From assembly GCA_018065885.1 (NCBI GenBank), contig JAGHSL010000321.1:1-11515 (forward strand): a stretch of 11,515 bases of DNA, in the 5' to 3' direction. Below are positions 1 to 6,160 of the stretch, one piece after another. Position 1 is the first letter of the stretch. Every line of letters begins with the position of its first letter. This DNA is from Candidatus Limimorpha equi (GTDB taxonomy: Bacteria > Bacteroidota > Bacteroidia > Bacteroidales > F082). Made by a program: the position numbers and the translations under genes. Below the pieces are notes generated by a model, which was given only the letters and a program-made list of their open reading frames with translations, had not been told where the DNA came from and searched no databases.

Positions 1-1391
1 TCGTAAAGCCTATCGATGGCGGCCTTTTGCTTCTCATCGAGCGTTTTATACAAATCCGTCTTCTGCAAGGCGATGCGCGGATGGAATTTGTCCTTTTGGT
101 ATGAATCCCTGATGAAAAGCGTTTCCAAATCATTGGTCACATGTTTTTCTTCATCGAACTGAAAACCGAAGCTTTCAATCTCGTTTTCCGATAAAGGCAA
201 GGCCGGATTGAAATATCCCAGCAAGCCTGATTTCTTGCCTTTTGGAATTTCCCAAATGCGGAAAAAACCAAGAATATGGTCGATGCGATAGGCATCGAAA
301 TAGCGTGCCATGACTTGCAAGCGACGGTGCCACCAAGCAAAGCCATCACGCTTCATCGCAGTCCAATTATAAGTGGGGAAGCCCCAATTTTGTCCCTCTT
401 CGGCAAAGTCGTCGGGCGGCGCACCAGCCTGGGCATTGCAGTTGAACAAATCGGGGTGGCTATACACATCAACACCTTGCGGATTGACACCGATGGGCAA
501 ATCGCCTTTCAGCATGATGCCTTTGGAATGTAGATAGTTTACAGCCTCACGCAACTGCTTGCCGCAATGGAATTGGAGGAAATAATAGAACTCACGGCAA
601 CCTTTGCCGGCATGTTCCGACCAACGGCTGACATCTGTCGTATTGTTGGCATCGCGCCGTGCGCAGAAATCGGCGTAAGGGACAAGCCAATCCTCGTTTT
701 GCGCAAAAAACGATTTGAAACATTCATCCTTTTGCAACAACTTCCATTGCTGCGCGAAAGCGGTCTTCAAGTACTTCCATTTGGTTTTCAGCACTTTCGG
801 ATAATCCACAAACGGAAGCAAATTGAGTTGCTGCTGTTCATCTTTGAAAAGTCCGTTCCCTTCAACACCCAAATCCTGAAGATTCAGATAAACCGGATTC
901 AGGGCAAAAGCCGAAATGGCATTATAAGGATAGGAATCGTGCCAATCGAAATGTGCCGTGGTATCATTGATTGGCAGCAGTTGAATGATTTTCAATTTGT
1001 TGGCCACACACCAATCTGCCAAATTCATCAAGTCGGAAAATTCGCCAATGTCGAAATCGCTATCGCTACGCAAACTGAAAAGCGGAACGGCAACACCAAC
1101 CTTTTTCTCCATGGTCTCAGCATCAAAAGCATCCCAGACCGACTTTGAAGCTTTCCAACAACGGTTTTCCCGCGACTCCCATCTAATTTGTCCGTTTTCT
1201 TTGATAATGTATTTATATTCAACGGTTTCCGATTCGTCCAATTCAACGGCAACAGACCAATAGCCATTGTCGACATAACGCATTGCAAGCGCCTTTTCGG
1301 GTTTCCATGAGCCTAAAGCATCCATATTACCCGTCAAGTACAATTCTTCGCCCCAATGGCTTTCATATTTAAGTTTGAATTTGATTTCCAT
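1..1391 (-). CDS. malQ: 4-alpha-glucanotransferase, CBM20 + GH77 (C-terminus outside window)
   Basis: Amylomaltase: transfers alpha-1,4-glucan segments between maltodextrins in the cytoplasm. The reading frame stays open for 463 codons from the ATG at 1391 to the window edge, so the C-terminus is missing. Residues 1 to about 95 look like one CBM20 starch-binding domain (LTGNMDALGSWKPEKA, then YKYII). The GH77 barrel follows, with LPINDTTAHFDWHDSYPYN, GDLPIGVNPQGVDVYSHP (Asp297), GAPPDDF, QNWGFPTYNW and YFDAYRIDHILGFFRIWEIP. Asp371 in RIDH is the expected nucleophile by family alignment. Bacteroides homologues that I recall carry two CBM20 domains; only one is visible here. The start codon lies 3 bp after the stop of the upstream ATPase gene, and no separate promoter is visible between them, so co-transcription is likely. 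Confidence 0.95.
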   Translation of the reverse strand, partial: MEIKFKLKYESHWGEELYLTGNMDALGSWKPEKALAMRYVDNGYWSVAVELDESETVEYKYIIKENGQIRWESRENRCWKASKSVWDAFDAETMEKKVGVAVPLFSLRSDSDFDIGEFSDLMNLADWCVANKLKIIQLLPINDTTAHFDWHDSYPYNAISAFALNPVYLNLQDLGVEGNGLFKDEQQQLNLLPFVDYPKVLKTKWKYLKTAFAQQWKLLQKDECFKSFFAQNEDWLVPYADFCARRDANNTTDVSRWSEHAGKGCREFYYFLQFHCGKQLREAVNYLHSKGIMLKGDLPIGVNPQGVDVYSHPDLFNCNAQAGAPPDDFAEEGQNWGFPTYNWTAMKRDGFAWWHRRLQVMARYFDAYRIDHILGFFRIWEIPKGKKSGLLGYFNPALPLSENEIESFGFQFDEEKHVTNDLETLFIRDSYQKDKFHPRIALQKTDLYKTLDEKQKAAIDRLY

Positions 1392-1394
1392 AAG

Positions 1395-2528
1395 TCAAAG
1401 ATTGATAAGCCATTGCAAGTAATTTGCAGGCGTAATGATATTTGTTGAATTCGGATGATAGGTCTCAAGGAAATTGTTTGGCAATTTTGAGTTACCTTTT
1501 TTCTCGTTCCATTTCATTTCGAAAAGATGAAGTTGGCCGTCGTTTTCTTCGATATAATCGATTTCTTGTTTTTCGGTCGTGCGCCAGAAATAGCTACGCA
1601 CATAACGCTGTGAATAATGATTGTTTTTCAGCCTTTCCGAAATGAAAAAGTTTTCCCACAAAGCGCCATTGTCATTTCTCATACTTAATGGTGCAAAGTT
1701 TTGGATGACAGCATTTCTGATGCCATTGTCGTAAAAATAGATTTTCTTGCCTTTGGTCAGCTCTGTTCGGATATTTCGGTTGAAACTATTGAGTTGGAAC
1801 ACAATGTAGCATTTTTCCAGAATGTTAATGTACTTTTCAATAGTCTTACTATCAATTCCAACGGTTTTTGCCAATTCGTTGTACGAAACTTCGCTTCCCA
1901 CTTGTAGTGCTAAGGCAACGAGCAATTTGTCTAAAACGGCAGATTTCCTGATACCCTCCAACTCTAGAACATCCTTGTATAAATAGCTTTCAGTCAGTTC
2001 CATAAGTGTTTTTTTAGCCTTTTCTGGGTTGCAAATCACGTTGGGATAGGAGCCGAAAATAAGCCGACTTTCCAATCTTTGTTTGACGGAAATCAGGCCT
2101 TCCGACTGATAGATTTCCTGAGTCGAGATTGGGAACAACTGATATTCGAATTTTCTTCCGGTAAGAGGTTCGTTTAGCCGGTTGCGCAGTTCAAATGCTG
2201 ACGAACCTGAGACCAATAGCTGAATATCAGGCAAGTTGTCTGTTATCAGTTTGAGTGTCAGGCCTATGTCTGCAACGCGCTGTGCTTCGTCAATGATAAC
2301 TGTTTTGTTTTCGCCGATCAACATTTTCAGTTCGGTGAAATTGCAGTTGCTTAATGTGTCGCGTGTCTCTTTGATGTCACAGTCCAGCCAAAGCACGTTT
2401 TCTTCAAGGTTTTCCTGCAACTGTTTCAGCAAGGTTGTTTTCCCCACTTGTCGCGCCCCAAGCAACAGTAAGGCCTTGCCATTGTGCAGCTCTGATTCGA
2501 GTTCTTTTTGTAATGATCTTTTAATCAT
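1395..2528 (-). CDS. AAA_14/DUF4143 (COG1373-type) ATPase, paralog 1
   Basis: Predicted P-loop ATPase of 377 residues. Walker A is GARQVGKT (24-31), Walker B is TVIIDEAQR (76-84) and the sensor-like motif is GSSAFEL (108-114). A winged-helix segment at about 200-245 contains SYNELAKTVGIDSKTIEKYI. The C-terminal DUF4143 part keeps a PD-(D/E)XK-like triad: Asp324 in EIDY, then Glu337 and Lys339 in FEMKW. The frame could open 22 codons earlier, but that would run into the repeat array and past the promoter. The ATG at 2528 has a purine-rich AAGAAGG about 9 bp upstream and a -7 box at 2561-2554. Array 1 lies directly upstream and malQ 3 bp downstream. It is the shortest of the three paralogs here and differs in its sensor motif (GSSAFE rather than GSLLG). 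No biological function is established for the family; DNA binding or nuclease activity is inference. Confidence 0.92.
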   Translation of the reverse strand: MIKRSLQKELESELHNGKALLLLGARQVGKTTLLKQLQENLEENVLWLDCDIKETRDTLSNCNFTELKMLIGENKTVIIDEAQRVADIGLTLKLITDNLPDIQLLVSGSSAFELRNRLNEPLTGRKFEYQLFPISTQEIYQSEGLISVKQRLESRLIFGSYPNVICNPEKAKKTLMELTESYLYKDVLELEGIRKSAVLDKLLVALALQVGSEVSYNELAKTVGIDSKTIEKYINILEKCYIVFQLNSFNRNIRTELTKGKKIYFYDNGIRNAVIQNFAPLSMRNDNGALWENFFISERLKNNHYSQRYVRSYFWRTTEKQEIDYIEENDGQLHLFEMKWNEKKGNSKLPNNFLETYHPNSTNIITPANYLQWLINL

Positions 2529-2553
2529 AATAATAATGCCTTCTTTTTGCTTG

Positions 2554-2584
2554 CAAAAGTAGTCAAATTTTATTGTATTCCAAA
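2554..2584 (-). promoter_or_regulatory. Bacteroidetes-type promoter for ATPase-1 (and probably malQ)
   Basis: On the minus strand, TTTG (2584-2581), a 19-bp spacer and TACTTTTG (2561-2554) match the Bacteroidetes -33/-7 consensus TTTG-N19-TAnnTTTG. The -33 box lies inside the gene-proximal copy of repeat array 1, so anything bound to that copy would compete with or contact RNA polymerase. Initiation near 2547 would give a leader of about 20 nt. Confidence 0.75.
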
Positions 2585-2668
2585 AAAACGGCAATATTTT
2601 TGGATTGTATTCCGAAAAATTGGCAATATTCTTGGATTATATTCCAAAAAAATGGCAATATTTTTGGA
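2573..2668. repeat. Repeat array 1: three tandem copies, exact 32-bp period
   Basis: The copies are 2573-2604, 2605-2636 and 2637-2668, with no spacers and no indels. Each has TT(G/A)TATTCC, an A-tract, a GGCAATATT core and ends in TTGGA. In copies 1 and 3, TCCAAAAA near the left and TTTTTGGA at the right end form an 8-bp inverted repeat with a 10-bp centre. Copy 2 departs from this symmetry at two places. A period of 32 is not a multiple of 3 and close to three B-DNA turns, which fits a row of protein sites on one face rather than coding sequence. The array lies between divergent ATPase-1 and the acyltransferase and overlaps the ATPase -33 box. Confidence 0.95.
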
Positions 2669-2748
2669 TTAGGAATGTGTCAGCCTGCAATTGGCGATGG
2701 ATTTTACCTTTTTTAATGGATTTGTTTTCGTTGAAATGAAAATAATCC

Positions 2749-2756
2749 TATTTTTG
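2749..2756 (+). promoter_or_regulatory. -7 box upstream of the acyltransferase
   Basis: TATTTTTG matches TAnnTTTG and ends 18 bp before the ATG at 2775. A TTTG at 2721-2724 is 24 bp upstream, slightly far for the usual -33 spacing, so only the -7 box is convincing. Its position supports starting the gene at 2775 rather than at upstream in-frame codons. Confidence 0.5.
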
Positions 2757-2774
2757 TTTTTTAAATCCATCGAT

Positions 2775-3440
2775 ATGACCACATTCGACTTTTTCAACAT
2801 CCTTCGCTCCATTCCGAAAACCTTGCGTTTCAACTTGCATTATTTTCCTTTTGCAAGGGCCATTAAAATGCCTATAATCATTTCACATCGCACTTTTTTG
2901 CGAGAGTTACATGGCAAGGTGAATTTACCGGAAAACATTGAAACTGCGATGGTTAAAATCGGCTTTGGCGATGTCGGCCATTACGATCGCAAACGTTCTC
3001 GCACCATTTGGCAGGTGAGCGGTGAAGTGAATTTTGCAGGAAAGGCAAGCATCGGTCACGGCTCGAAGATTTCGGTGCGTGGAAGACTGAATTTAGGCAA
3101 TAAATTCAACATAACTGCTGAAAGCACAATAGTTTGCGCCAAAGAAATCACTTTTGGGAATGACTGCCTTATGAGTTGGGATGTGCTGGTGATGGACACG
3201 GATGAGCATCCTATTTGTAATAAGGAGCACGAGCGCATCAATCCTGACAAACCAATTACGGTTGGCGACCACGTCTGGATTGGCTGTAAGTGCGTGTTGC
3301 TGAAAGGTGCGGAAATTCCGAATGACACGGTTTTGGCAGCAGGAACACAATTGCGCTCGTCTTTCGCAGGTGAAAATCAGATTGTTGGAGGCAATCCGCC
3401 TGCCATTTTGAAACGCGATGTGACTTGGGAACACGAATAA
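2775..3440 (+). CDS. Left-handed beta-helix (hexapeptide) acyltransferase
   Basis: Protein of 221 residues of the WbbJ/LpxA-like superfamily. Members usually transfer acetyl groups from acetyl-CoA to sugars of surface polysaccharides; the acceptor here is unknown. The N-terminal 90 residues resemble the leader region of Bacteroidetes polysaccharide acetyltransferases. Hexapeptide turns follow (ASIGHG, LNLGNKFNI, ITFGNDC), then DTDEHPI with the probable catalytic His145, then PITVGDHVWIGCKCVLLKGA and the closing GGNPPAI loop. The ATG at 2775 was preferred over upstream in-frame starts because the -7 box lies inside the longer version. The gene is divergent from ATPase-1 across the repeat array. 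Its TAA stop lies inside the 8-bp duplication that borders the 610-bp insertion, so the protein is intact. Confidence 0.9.
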   Translation: MTTFDFFNILRSIPKTLRFNLHYFPFARAIKMPIIISHRTFLRELHGKVNLPENIETAMVKIGFGDVGHYDRKRSRTIWQVSGEVNFAGKASIGHGSKISVRGRLNLGNKFNITAESTIVCAKEITFGNDCLMSWDVLVMDTDEHPICNKEHERINPDKPITVGDHVWIGCKCVLLKGAEIPNDTVLAAGTQLRSSFAGENQIVGGNPPAILKRDVTWEHE

Positions 3441-3468
3441 ATAAGGCAATAATATACTTTTAGACCTA
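3437..3468. repeat. Left end of inserted element: 8-bp duplication + 24-bp TIR
   Basis: ATAAATAA (3437-3444) is followed by a terminal inverted repeat at 3445-3468. It begins GGCA and ends ATATACTTTTAGACCTA. The last 17 bp match the right end perfectly as an inverted repeat, and overall 21 of 24 positions match. The duplication contains the TAA stop of the acyltransferase (3438-3440). Confidence 0.85.
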
Positions 3469-4054
3469 GAATGAAAGATGCAGGTTGAAAAAAGCCGAAA
3501 GGCTGATTTGAATCGAGCGGTTGCGAGATTCAAAGGTGGATAGAAATAGTTTTTGGTTATTAAAAGGACAAATTGTATGTTTTTGCCATGATTCCGGGCT
3601 GTCATCCCATGCTAAATGAGCAATAGGAAAGGCGATAGCTAGGCGAACGGTAGGCGAACAGTAGGCGAACGGTAGGCGAACAGTAGGCGAACGGTAGGCG
3701 AACAATAGGCGAACGGGTAATCCGCTTCGCATAATCCATGACTTCGTAGAGGGTCTATGAGATTATCGTTCTTTATTTGGCATGCTGGGACTTGCGTCAG
3801 CAAGGCCATATTAGCATGATTCACCCGATTAACTACGTTGAATCTGCGATTTCGCGGTTCTTTCTCTACGTCCGGCAGGAAAGGACACTACAATCCAATT
3901 TATAACTGCGATTGTCTTTTTTTGACCGCGAATTTTGCGAATTTAGCGAATAGGAATACGCAAAGCGGATTCCTTGACTTTGTTGAGGATTCTATGATTT
4001 CTGCCCCGCGTCCAATGTTTGCATCTAAAATAGGTCTAAAAGTATATAGATGCC
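3445..4054. mobile_element. 610-bp MITE-like element with TIRs and 8-bp TSD
   Basis: This gene-free stretch is bounded by 24-bp inverted repeats (21/24 identical, GGCA...TGCC) and flanked on both sides by ATAAATAA. No transposase-like frame is visible inside; the short open frames are low-complexity or repeat-driven. Internal features are AGCC-GAAA-GGCT (3493-3504), an 8-bp stem TTTGAATC/GATTCAAA (3507-3514/3527-3534), the 7 x 11 bp tandem repeat (3640-3716), CTTGC-GTCA-GCAAG (3791-3804), and a GCGAATTTTGCGAATTTAGCG-type tract near 3930. An 8-bp duplication with GG ends is compatible with several IS families (for example ISL3 or IS1595), but I cannot assign one. The AT-rich duplication is low complexity, so the coincidence with the TIR ends is the main support. 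It could be a non-autonomous or internally deleted element. Confidence 0.8.
3640..3716. repeat. Seven tandem copies of an 11-bp unit
   Basis: The unit TAGGCGAACGG repeats seven times without indels. The last two bases run GG, AG, GG, AG, GG, AA, GG, so the array has a 22-bp higher-order period. It lies inside the 610-bp element. Frames through it translate to a repetitive Phe-Ala-Tyr/Ser-Pro-Thr-Val-Arg-Leu string typical of repeat-driven pseudo-ORFs, and I see no gene here. Confidence 0.95.
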
Positions 4055-4062
4055 ATAAATAA
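4031..4062. repeat. Right end of inserted element: 24-bp TIR + 8-bp duplication
   Basis: TAGGTCTAAAAGTATAT (4031-4047) is the exact reverse complement of 3452-3468. It continues to TGCC at 4054 and is followed directly by ATAAATAA (4055-4062), identical to 3437-3444. The duplication touches the terminator stem at 4062. Confidence 0.85.
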
Positions 4063-4095
4063 AAAGTGCGGAACATTCAACTGTTCCGCACTTTT
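4062..4095. terminator. Bidirectional intrinsic terminator between acyltransferase and adk
   Basis: AAAAGTGCGGAACA pairs perfectly with TGTTCCGCACTTTT (14 bp) around a TTCAAC loop. T-runs follow on the plus strand, and complementary A-runs precede it for the minus strand. It sits between convergent genes. Before the insertion it would have followed the acyltransferase stop codon almost directly. Confidence 0.88.
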
Positions 4096-4115
4096 GTTTT
4101 ATCGAGGAATGAACC

Positions 4116-4685
4116 TTAGAGCGTTTCAATCACCTTGCAGAGGTTTTCGAAAATTTGAGGAATTTCGCCCACGCCATTCACTGGGTGCAGGTTGCCTTTG
4201 CCTTGGTAGAAATCGAGGACTGGGCGTGTCTTGGCTTCGTATTCCACGAAACGGTGCTTGATGGATTCGAGGTTGTCATCAGCACGGCCACTGGTCTTGC
4301 CGCGTTCAAGCATACGCTCAATGAGCATTTCTTCTGGCACTTCAAGACTGAGGACGCCAGAAAGATTCATGTTGAATTTCTTCATCATATCATCGAGAAT
4401 TTCGGCTTGCTTCACGGTGCGTGGATAACCATCGAACAGAAAACCAGCCGATTCGCGGTTTTCAGAAATCTTCTTTTCAATGATTTTTGCCACGATCTCA
4501 TCAGAAACGAGGTTGCCTTGCCCGATGATTTCCTTGACTTGAAGACCTAATTCGGTTTCAGCGGCGATTTCTTCACGCAGGATTTCTCCTGTCGAGATGT
4601 AGGTCAGATTGTATTTTTCGCGCAGGAATTGTGATTGCGTTCCTTTGCCGGCTCCTGGAGGGCCAAATAAAATGATGTTACGCAT
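4116..4685 (-). CDS. adk: Adenylate kinase (short-LID form)
   Basis: Cytoplasmic enzyme that interconverts ATP + AMP and 2 ADP. It is 189 residues when started at the ATG at 4685, where the P-loop begins at the normal distance: GPPGAGKGT (8-16). Other signatures are STGEILR (31-37, AMP site), DGYPRT (85-90), and a very short LID, GKTSGRADDN (129-138), without the zinc-finger insert of long-form enzymes, then HRF.EYE. The upstream in-frame ATG at 4715 would add ten residues from a TAAATCTTTAAATCA direct repeat and is unlikely. The gene follows hpt on the same strand, separated by 185 bp that hold hairpins and simple repeats. I see no convincing -7 box of its own, so it may depend on readthrough from hpt or on a divergent promoter. 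Confidence 0.97.
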   Translation of the reverse strand: MRNIILFGPPGAGKGTQSQFLREKYNLTYISTGEILREEIAAETELGLQVKEIIGQGNLVSDEIVAKIIEKKISENRESAGFLFDGYPRTVKQAEILDDMMKKFNMNLSGVLSLEVPEEMLIERMLERGKTSGRADDNLESIKHRFVEYEAKTRPVLDFYQGKGNLHPVNGVGEIPQIFENLCKVIETL

Positions 4686-4692
4686 GATATTT

Positions 4693-4772
4693 TGATTTAA
4701 AGATTTAATATTCAATGATTTAAAGATTTATTTGTGGACGATTAGACAATTTGACTATTAGACTCTTTGACG
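4693..4772. repeat. Simple direct repeats upstream of adk
   Basis: TGATTTAAAGATTTA occurs exactly twice (4693-4707 and 4716-4730). After it come four 8-bp units at 4741-4772: ATTAGACA, ATTTGACT, ATTAGACT, CTTTGACG. Together with the heptamer tracts elsewhere in the window these are AT-rich simple repeats confined to spacers; no function is evident. Confidence 0.7.
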
Positions 4773-4811
4773 GCCTTTTTTTGAGGCCGTCATTCCCGCG
4801 CAGGCGGGAAT
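4769..4811. repeat. Two adjacent hairpins, one of the dRS3 form ATTCCC-N8-GGGAAT
   Basis: GACGGCCT/AGGCCGTC (4769-4776/4784-4791) is an 8-bp stem around TTTTTTG. It is followed at once by ATTCCCGC-GCAG-GCGGGAAT (4792-4811). The second palindrome fits the dRS3 consensus ATTCCC-N8-GGGAAT known from Neisseria. It lies downstream of hpt and could attenuate hpt-adk readthrough, although neither strand has a good T-tail directly after it. Confidence 0.75.
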
Positions 4812-4870
4812 CTCATTTTTGATTTTCGATGGACTGTAAACCGAAAAACCATTTCCATCAAAACCATCGT

Positions 4871-5407
4871 TTATTCGATAATCTTGTAAATGTCTGGCAA
4901 ATTGCGTCCCTGTTCGTTGTAGTCAAGGCCGAAACCGACGATGAATTCGTTGTCGATATCCATGACTTTGTACTGAATCGGAAAATCGCATTTGAACAGC
5001 TGAGGCTTGAAAAACAAAGTGGCGACCCGAACATCGGCTGCACCTAAATCGTTGAGTTTGTGAATGGTGTAGTTGATGGTTTGCCCAGTCTCGATAATGT
5101 CTTCAACGATAACCACATGACGTCCTTCGATGGAATGGTCCAAGCCGATGAGTTCCCTGACTACGTTGGTTGATGCAGTGCCGCAATACGACGACAGCTT
5201 CACGAAAGAAATCTCGCAGGGAATGGTCAGTTTCTTGAAGAGTTCAGAAGCAAACATGAAGGCTCCGTTGAGTATCACGAGGAAGAGCGGATTCTTTCCT
5301 CTCATGTCGTTGCTAATCTGTTCAGCGATGGGTTGTATCTTTTTTTCTATTTCTTCCTGCGGAATATAAATGGAAAATTCCTTGTCTAAAACTTTTACTG
5401 TTTTCAT
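4871..5407 (-). CDS. hpt: Hypoxanthine phosphoribosyltransferase
   Basis: Purine salvage enzyme that joins hypoxanthine (often also guanine) to PRPP, giving IMP or GMP in the cytoplasm. It has 178 residues, the usual length. The PRPP-binding signature is VVIVEDIIETGQT (98-110); FLVILNGAFMFASEL (42-56) and the flexible-loop segment LSSYCGTAST (71-80) are in order, and the purine-contact region DFPIQYKVMDIDNEFIVGFGLDY lies near the end. The ATG at 5407 follows a -7 box at 5459-5452 at a sensible distance. The gene is upstream of adk on the same strand and divergent from purE, so de novo and salvage purine genes share the 172-bp spacer 5408-5579. Confidence 0.96.
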   Translation of the reverse strand: MKTVKVLDKEFSIYIPQEEIEKKIQPIAEQISNDMRGKNPLFLVILNGAFMFASELFKKLTIPCEISFVKLSSYCGTASTNVVRELIGLDHSIEGRHVVIVEDIIETGQTINYTIHKLNDLGAADVRVATLFFKPQLFKCDFPIQYKVMDIDNEFIVGFGLDYNEQGRNLPDIYKIIE

Positions 5408-5451
5408 TGTCAGATGATTATGAAATCAATGTTTTCGTTTGCATTGTCTGA

Positions 5452-5459
5452 CAAATATA
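5452..5459 (-). promoter_or_regulatory. -7 box of hpt
   Basis: The minus strand reads TATATTTG, matching TAnnTTTG, 44 bp before the hpt ATG. No good TTTG lies 17-23 bp upstream. An inverted 7-mer, TGTCAGA (5408-5414) and TCTGACA (5447-5453), brackets the leader and touches the -7 box, so it could be an operator half-site pair. Confidence 0.55.
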
Positions 5460-5502
5460 CAAATTGAATTTGTTGTTTCGCCATAAAAGAGAAAAAACTA
5501 TT

Positions 5503-5533
5503 TTTGCAAATGGAGATTTGTGGTATATATTTG
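5503..5533 (+). promoter_or_regulatory. purE: Bacteroidetes-type promoter of purE
   Basis: TTTG (5503-5506), 19 bp, then TATATTTG (5526-5533) is a full match to the -33/-7 consensus. The predicted start near 5540 leaves a leader of about 40 nt that contains the heptamer repeats. Confidence 0.8.
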
Positions 5534-5542
5534 CCTCAATAC

Positions 5543-5570
5543 TCCTAGCTCCTAATTCCTAACTTCTAAA
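5543..5570. repeat. Heptamer tract in the purE leader
   Basis: Four 7-bp units: TCCTAGC, TCCTAAT, TCCTAAC, TTCTAAA. The same family of units recurs at 10521-10555. It is probably transcribed as part of the purE 5' leader; AAGG at 5575-5578 is too close to the ATG to be a good ribosome binding site. Confidence 0.75.
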
Positions 5571-5579
5571 TAATAAGGT

Positions 5580-6086
5580 ATGAATCCGATAGTTAGCATA
5601 ATCATGGGAAGCACATCCGACCTTCCCGTTTTGGAAAAAGCCGCTCAGTTTTTCGATGAGATGGAGATTCCGTTTGAAATGAATGCCCTAAGCGCACACC
5701 GTACGCCTGAGCAAGTCGAACAATTTGCCCGTGAGGCAAAAGGCCGTGGCGTTAAGGTCATTATCGCTGCCGCTGGCATGGCTGCCGCTTTGCCTGGCGT
5801 GATTGCCGCCAGCACCACATTGCCTGTGATTGGCGTGCCAGTGAAAGGTATGTTGGACGGCTTGGATGCCATGTTCTCAATCATTCAGATGCCTCCAGGC
5901 ATTCCGGTTGCTACCGTTGGCGTGAATGCTTCGCTGAATGCCGCCATCCTTGCTGCCGAAATGCTGGCTTTGGGTGATGCCGAAATGGCTGCCAAAGTGG
6001 AAAATTACAAGGCTGGCTTGAAAAAGAAAATCACCAAGGCCAACGAAGACCTGAAAGAGGTGAAATATAAGTTTAAGACGAATTAA
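5580..6086 (+). CDS. purE: N5-carboxyaminoimidazole ribonucleotide mutase
   Basis: Purine biosynthesis: converts N5-CAIR to CAIR in the cytoplasm, with PurK as the usual partner. It has 168 residues. Motifs of the family: MGSTSD (9-14), SAHRTP with the conserved His40 (38-43), AAGMAAALPG (64-73), LPVIGVPVKGMLDGLDAMFSI, QMPPGIPV (103-110) and a Lys-rich C-terminal helix. The overall sequence reads like the Bacteroides PurE type; the central loop is AAGMAAALPG rather than the AGGAAHLPG of E. coli. The ATG at 5580 is supported by the promoter at 5503-5533. It is a single-gene unit ended by the hairpin at 6110-6152. Confidence 0.97.
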   Translation: MNPIVSIIMGSTSDLPVLEKAAQFFDEMEIPFEMNALSAHRTPEQVEQFAREAKGRGVKVIIAAAGMAAALPGVIAASTTLPVIGVPVKGMLDGLDAMFSIIQMPPGIPVATVGVNASLNAAILAAEMLALGDAEMAAKVENYKAGLKKKITKANEDLKEVKYKFKTN

Positions 6087-6109
6087 AACCTCACGGAAAT
6101 TTACGAATC

Positions 6110-6152
6110 AAATGGCTTAAAATTGCTGTTCAACAGCTGTTTTAAGCCATTT
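6110..6152 (+). terminator. Intrinsic terminator of purE
   Basis: AAATGGCTTAAAA (6110-6122) pairs perfectly with TTTTAAGCCATTT (6140-6152), with a second small stem CTG-TTCAA-CAG at the top. T-rich sequence follows. It separates purE from repeat array 2, which starts 9 bp later. Confidence 0.85.
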
Positions 6153-6160
6153 TCCACGAA

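Noticed and set aside
567..1148. 193-codon open frame on the plus strand
   Set aside because: Lies entirely opposite the well-supported malQ gene; its translation has no recognisable motif, while the minus-strand frame carries the GH77 signatures.
2529..2594. Upstream extension of ATPase-1 by 22 residues
   Set aside because: It would begin inside repeat array 1, between the -33 and -7 boxes, and the added residues derive from the repeat; the ATG at 2528 has the better ribosome binding context.
2573..2668. CRISPR array
   Set aside because: The copies are contiguous with no variable spacers and no cas genes nearby; the same holds for the arrays at 6161 and 9645.
3437..3444. ATAAATAA as a chance repeat rather than a target-site duplication
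   Set aside because: Low complexity makes this possible, but both copies touch the outer ends of the matched inverted repeats exactly, so I kept the duplication as the better reading with reduced confidence.
3466..3824. Two minus-strand frames with a repeating Phe-Ala-Tyr/Ser-Pro-Thr pattern
   Set aside because: The pattern comes from the 11-bp tandem repeat read in different frames; outside it there is no protein-like sequence or start context.
3721..4005. Direct duplication of a CCxTGACTTxGTxGAGG-like segment (about 3737 and 3972)
   Set aside because: Similarity is partial with several mismatches and no clear borders; not strong enough to call a repeat.
3838..4062. 74-codon plus-strand frame in the right half of the 610-bp element
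   Set aside because: Composition is driven by GCGAATTTTGCG-type repeats, it runs through the right TIR, and no motif or transposase similarity is visible.
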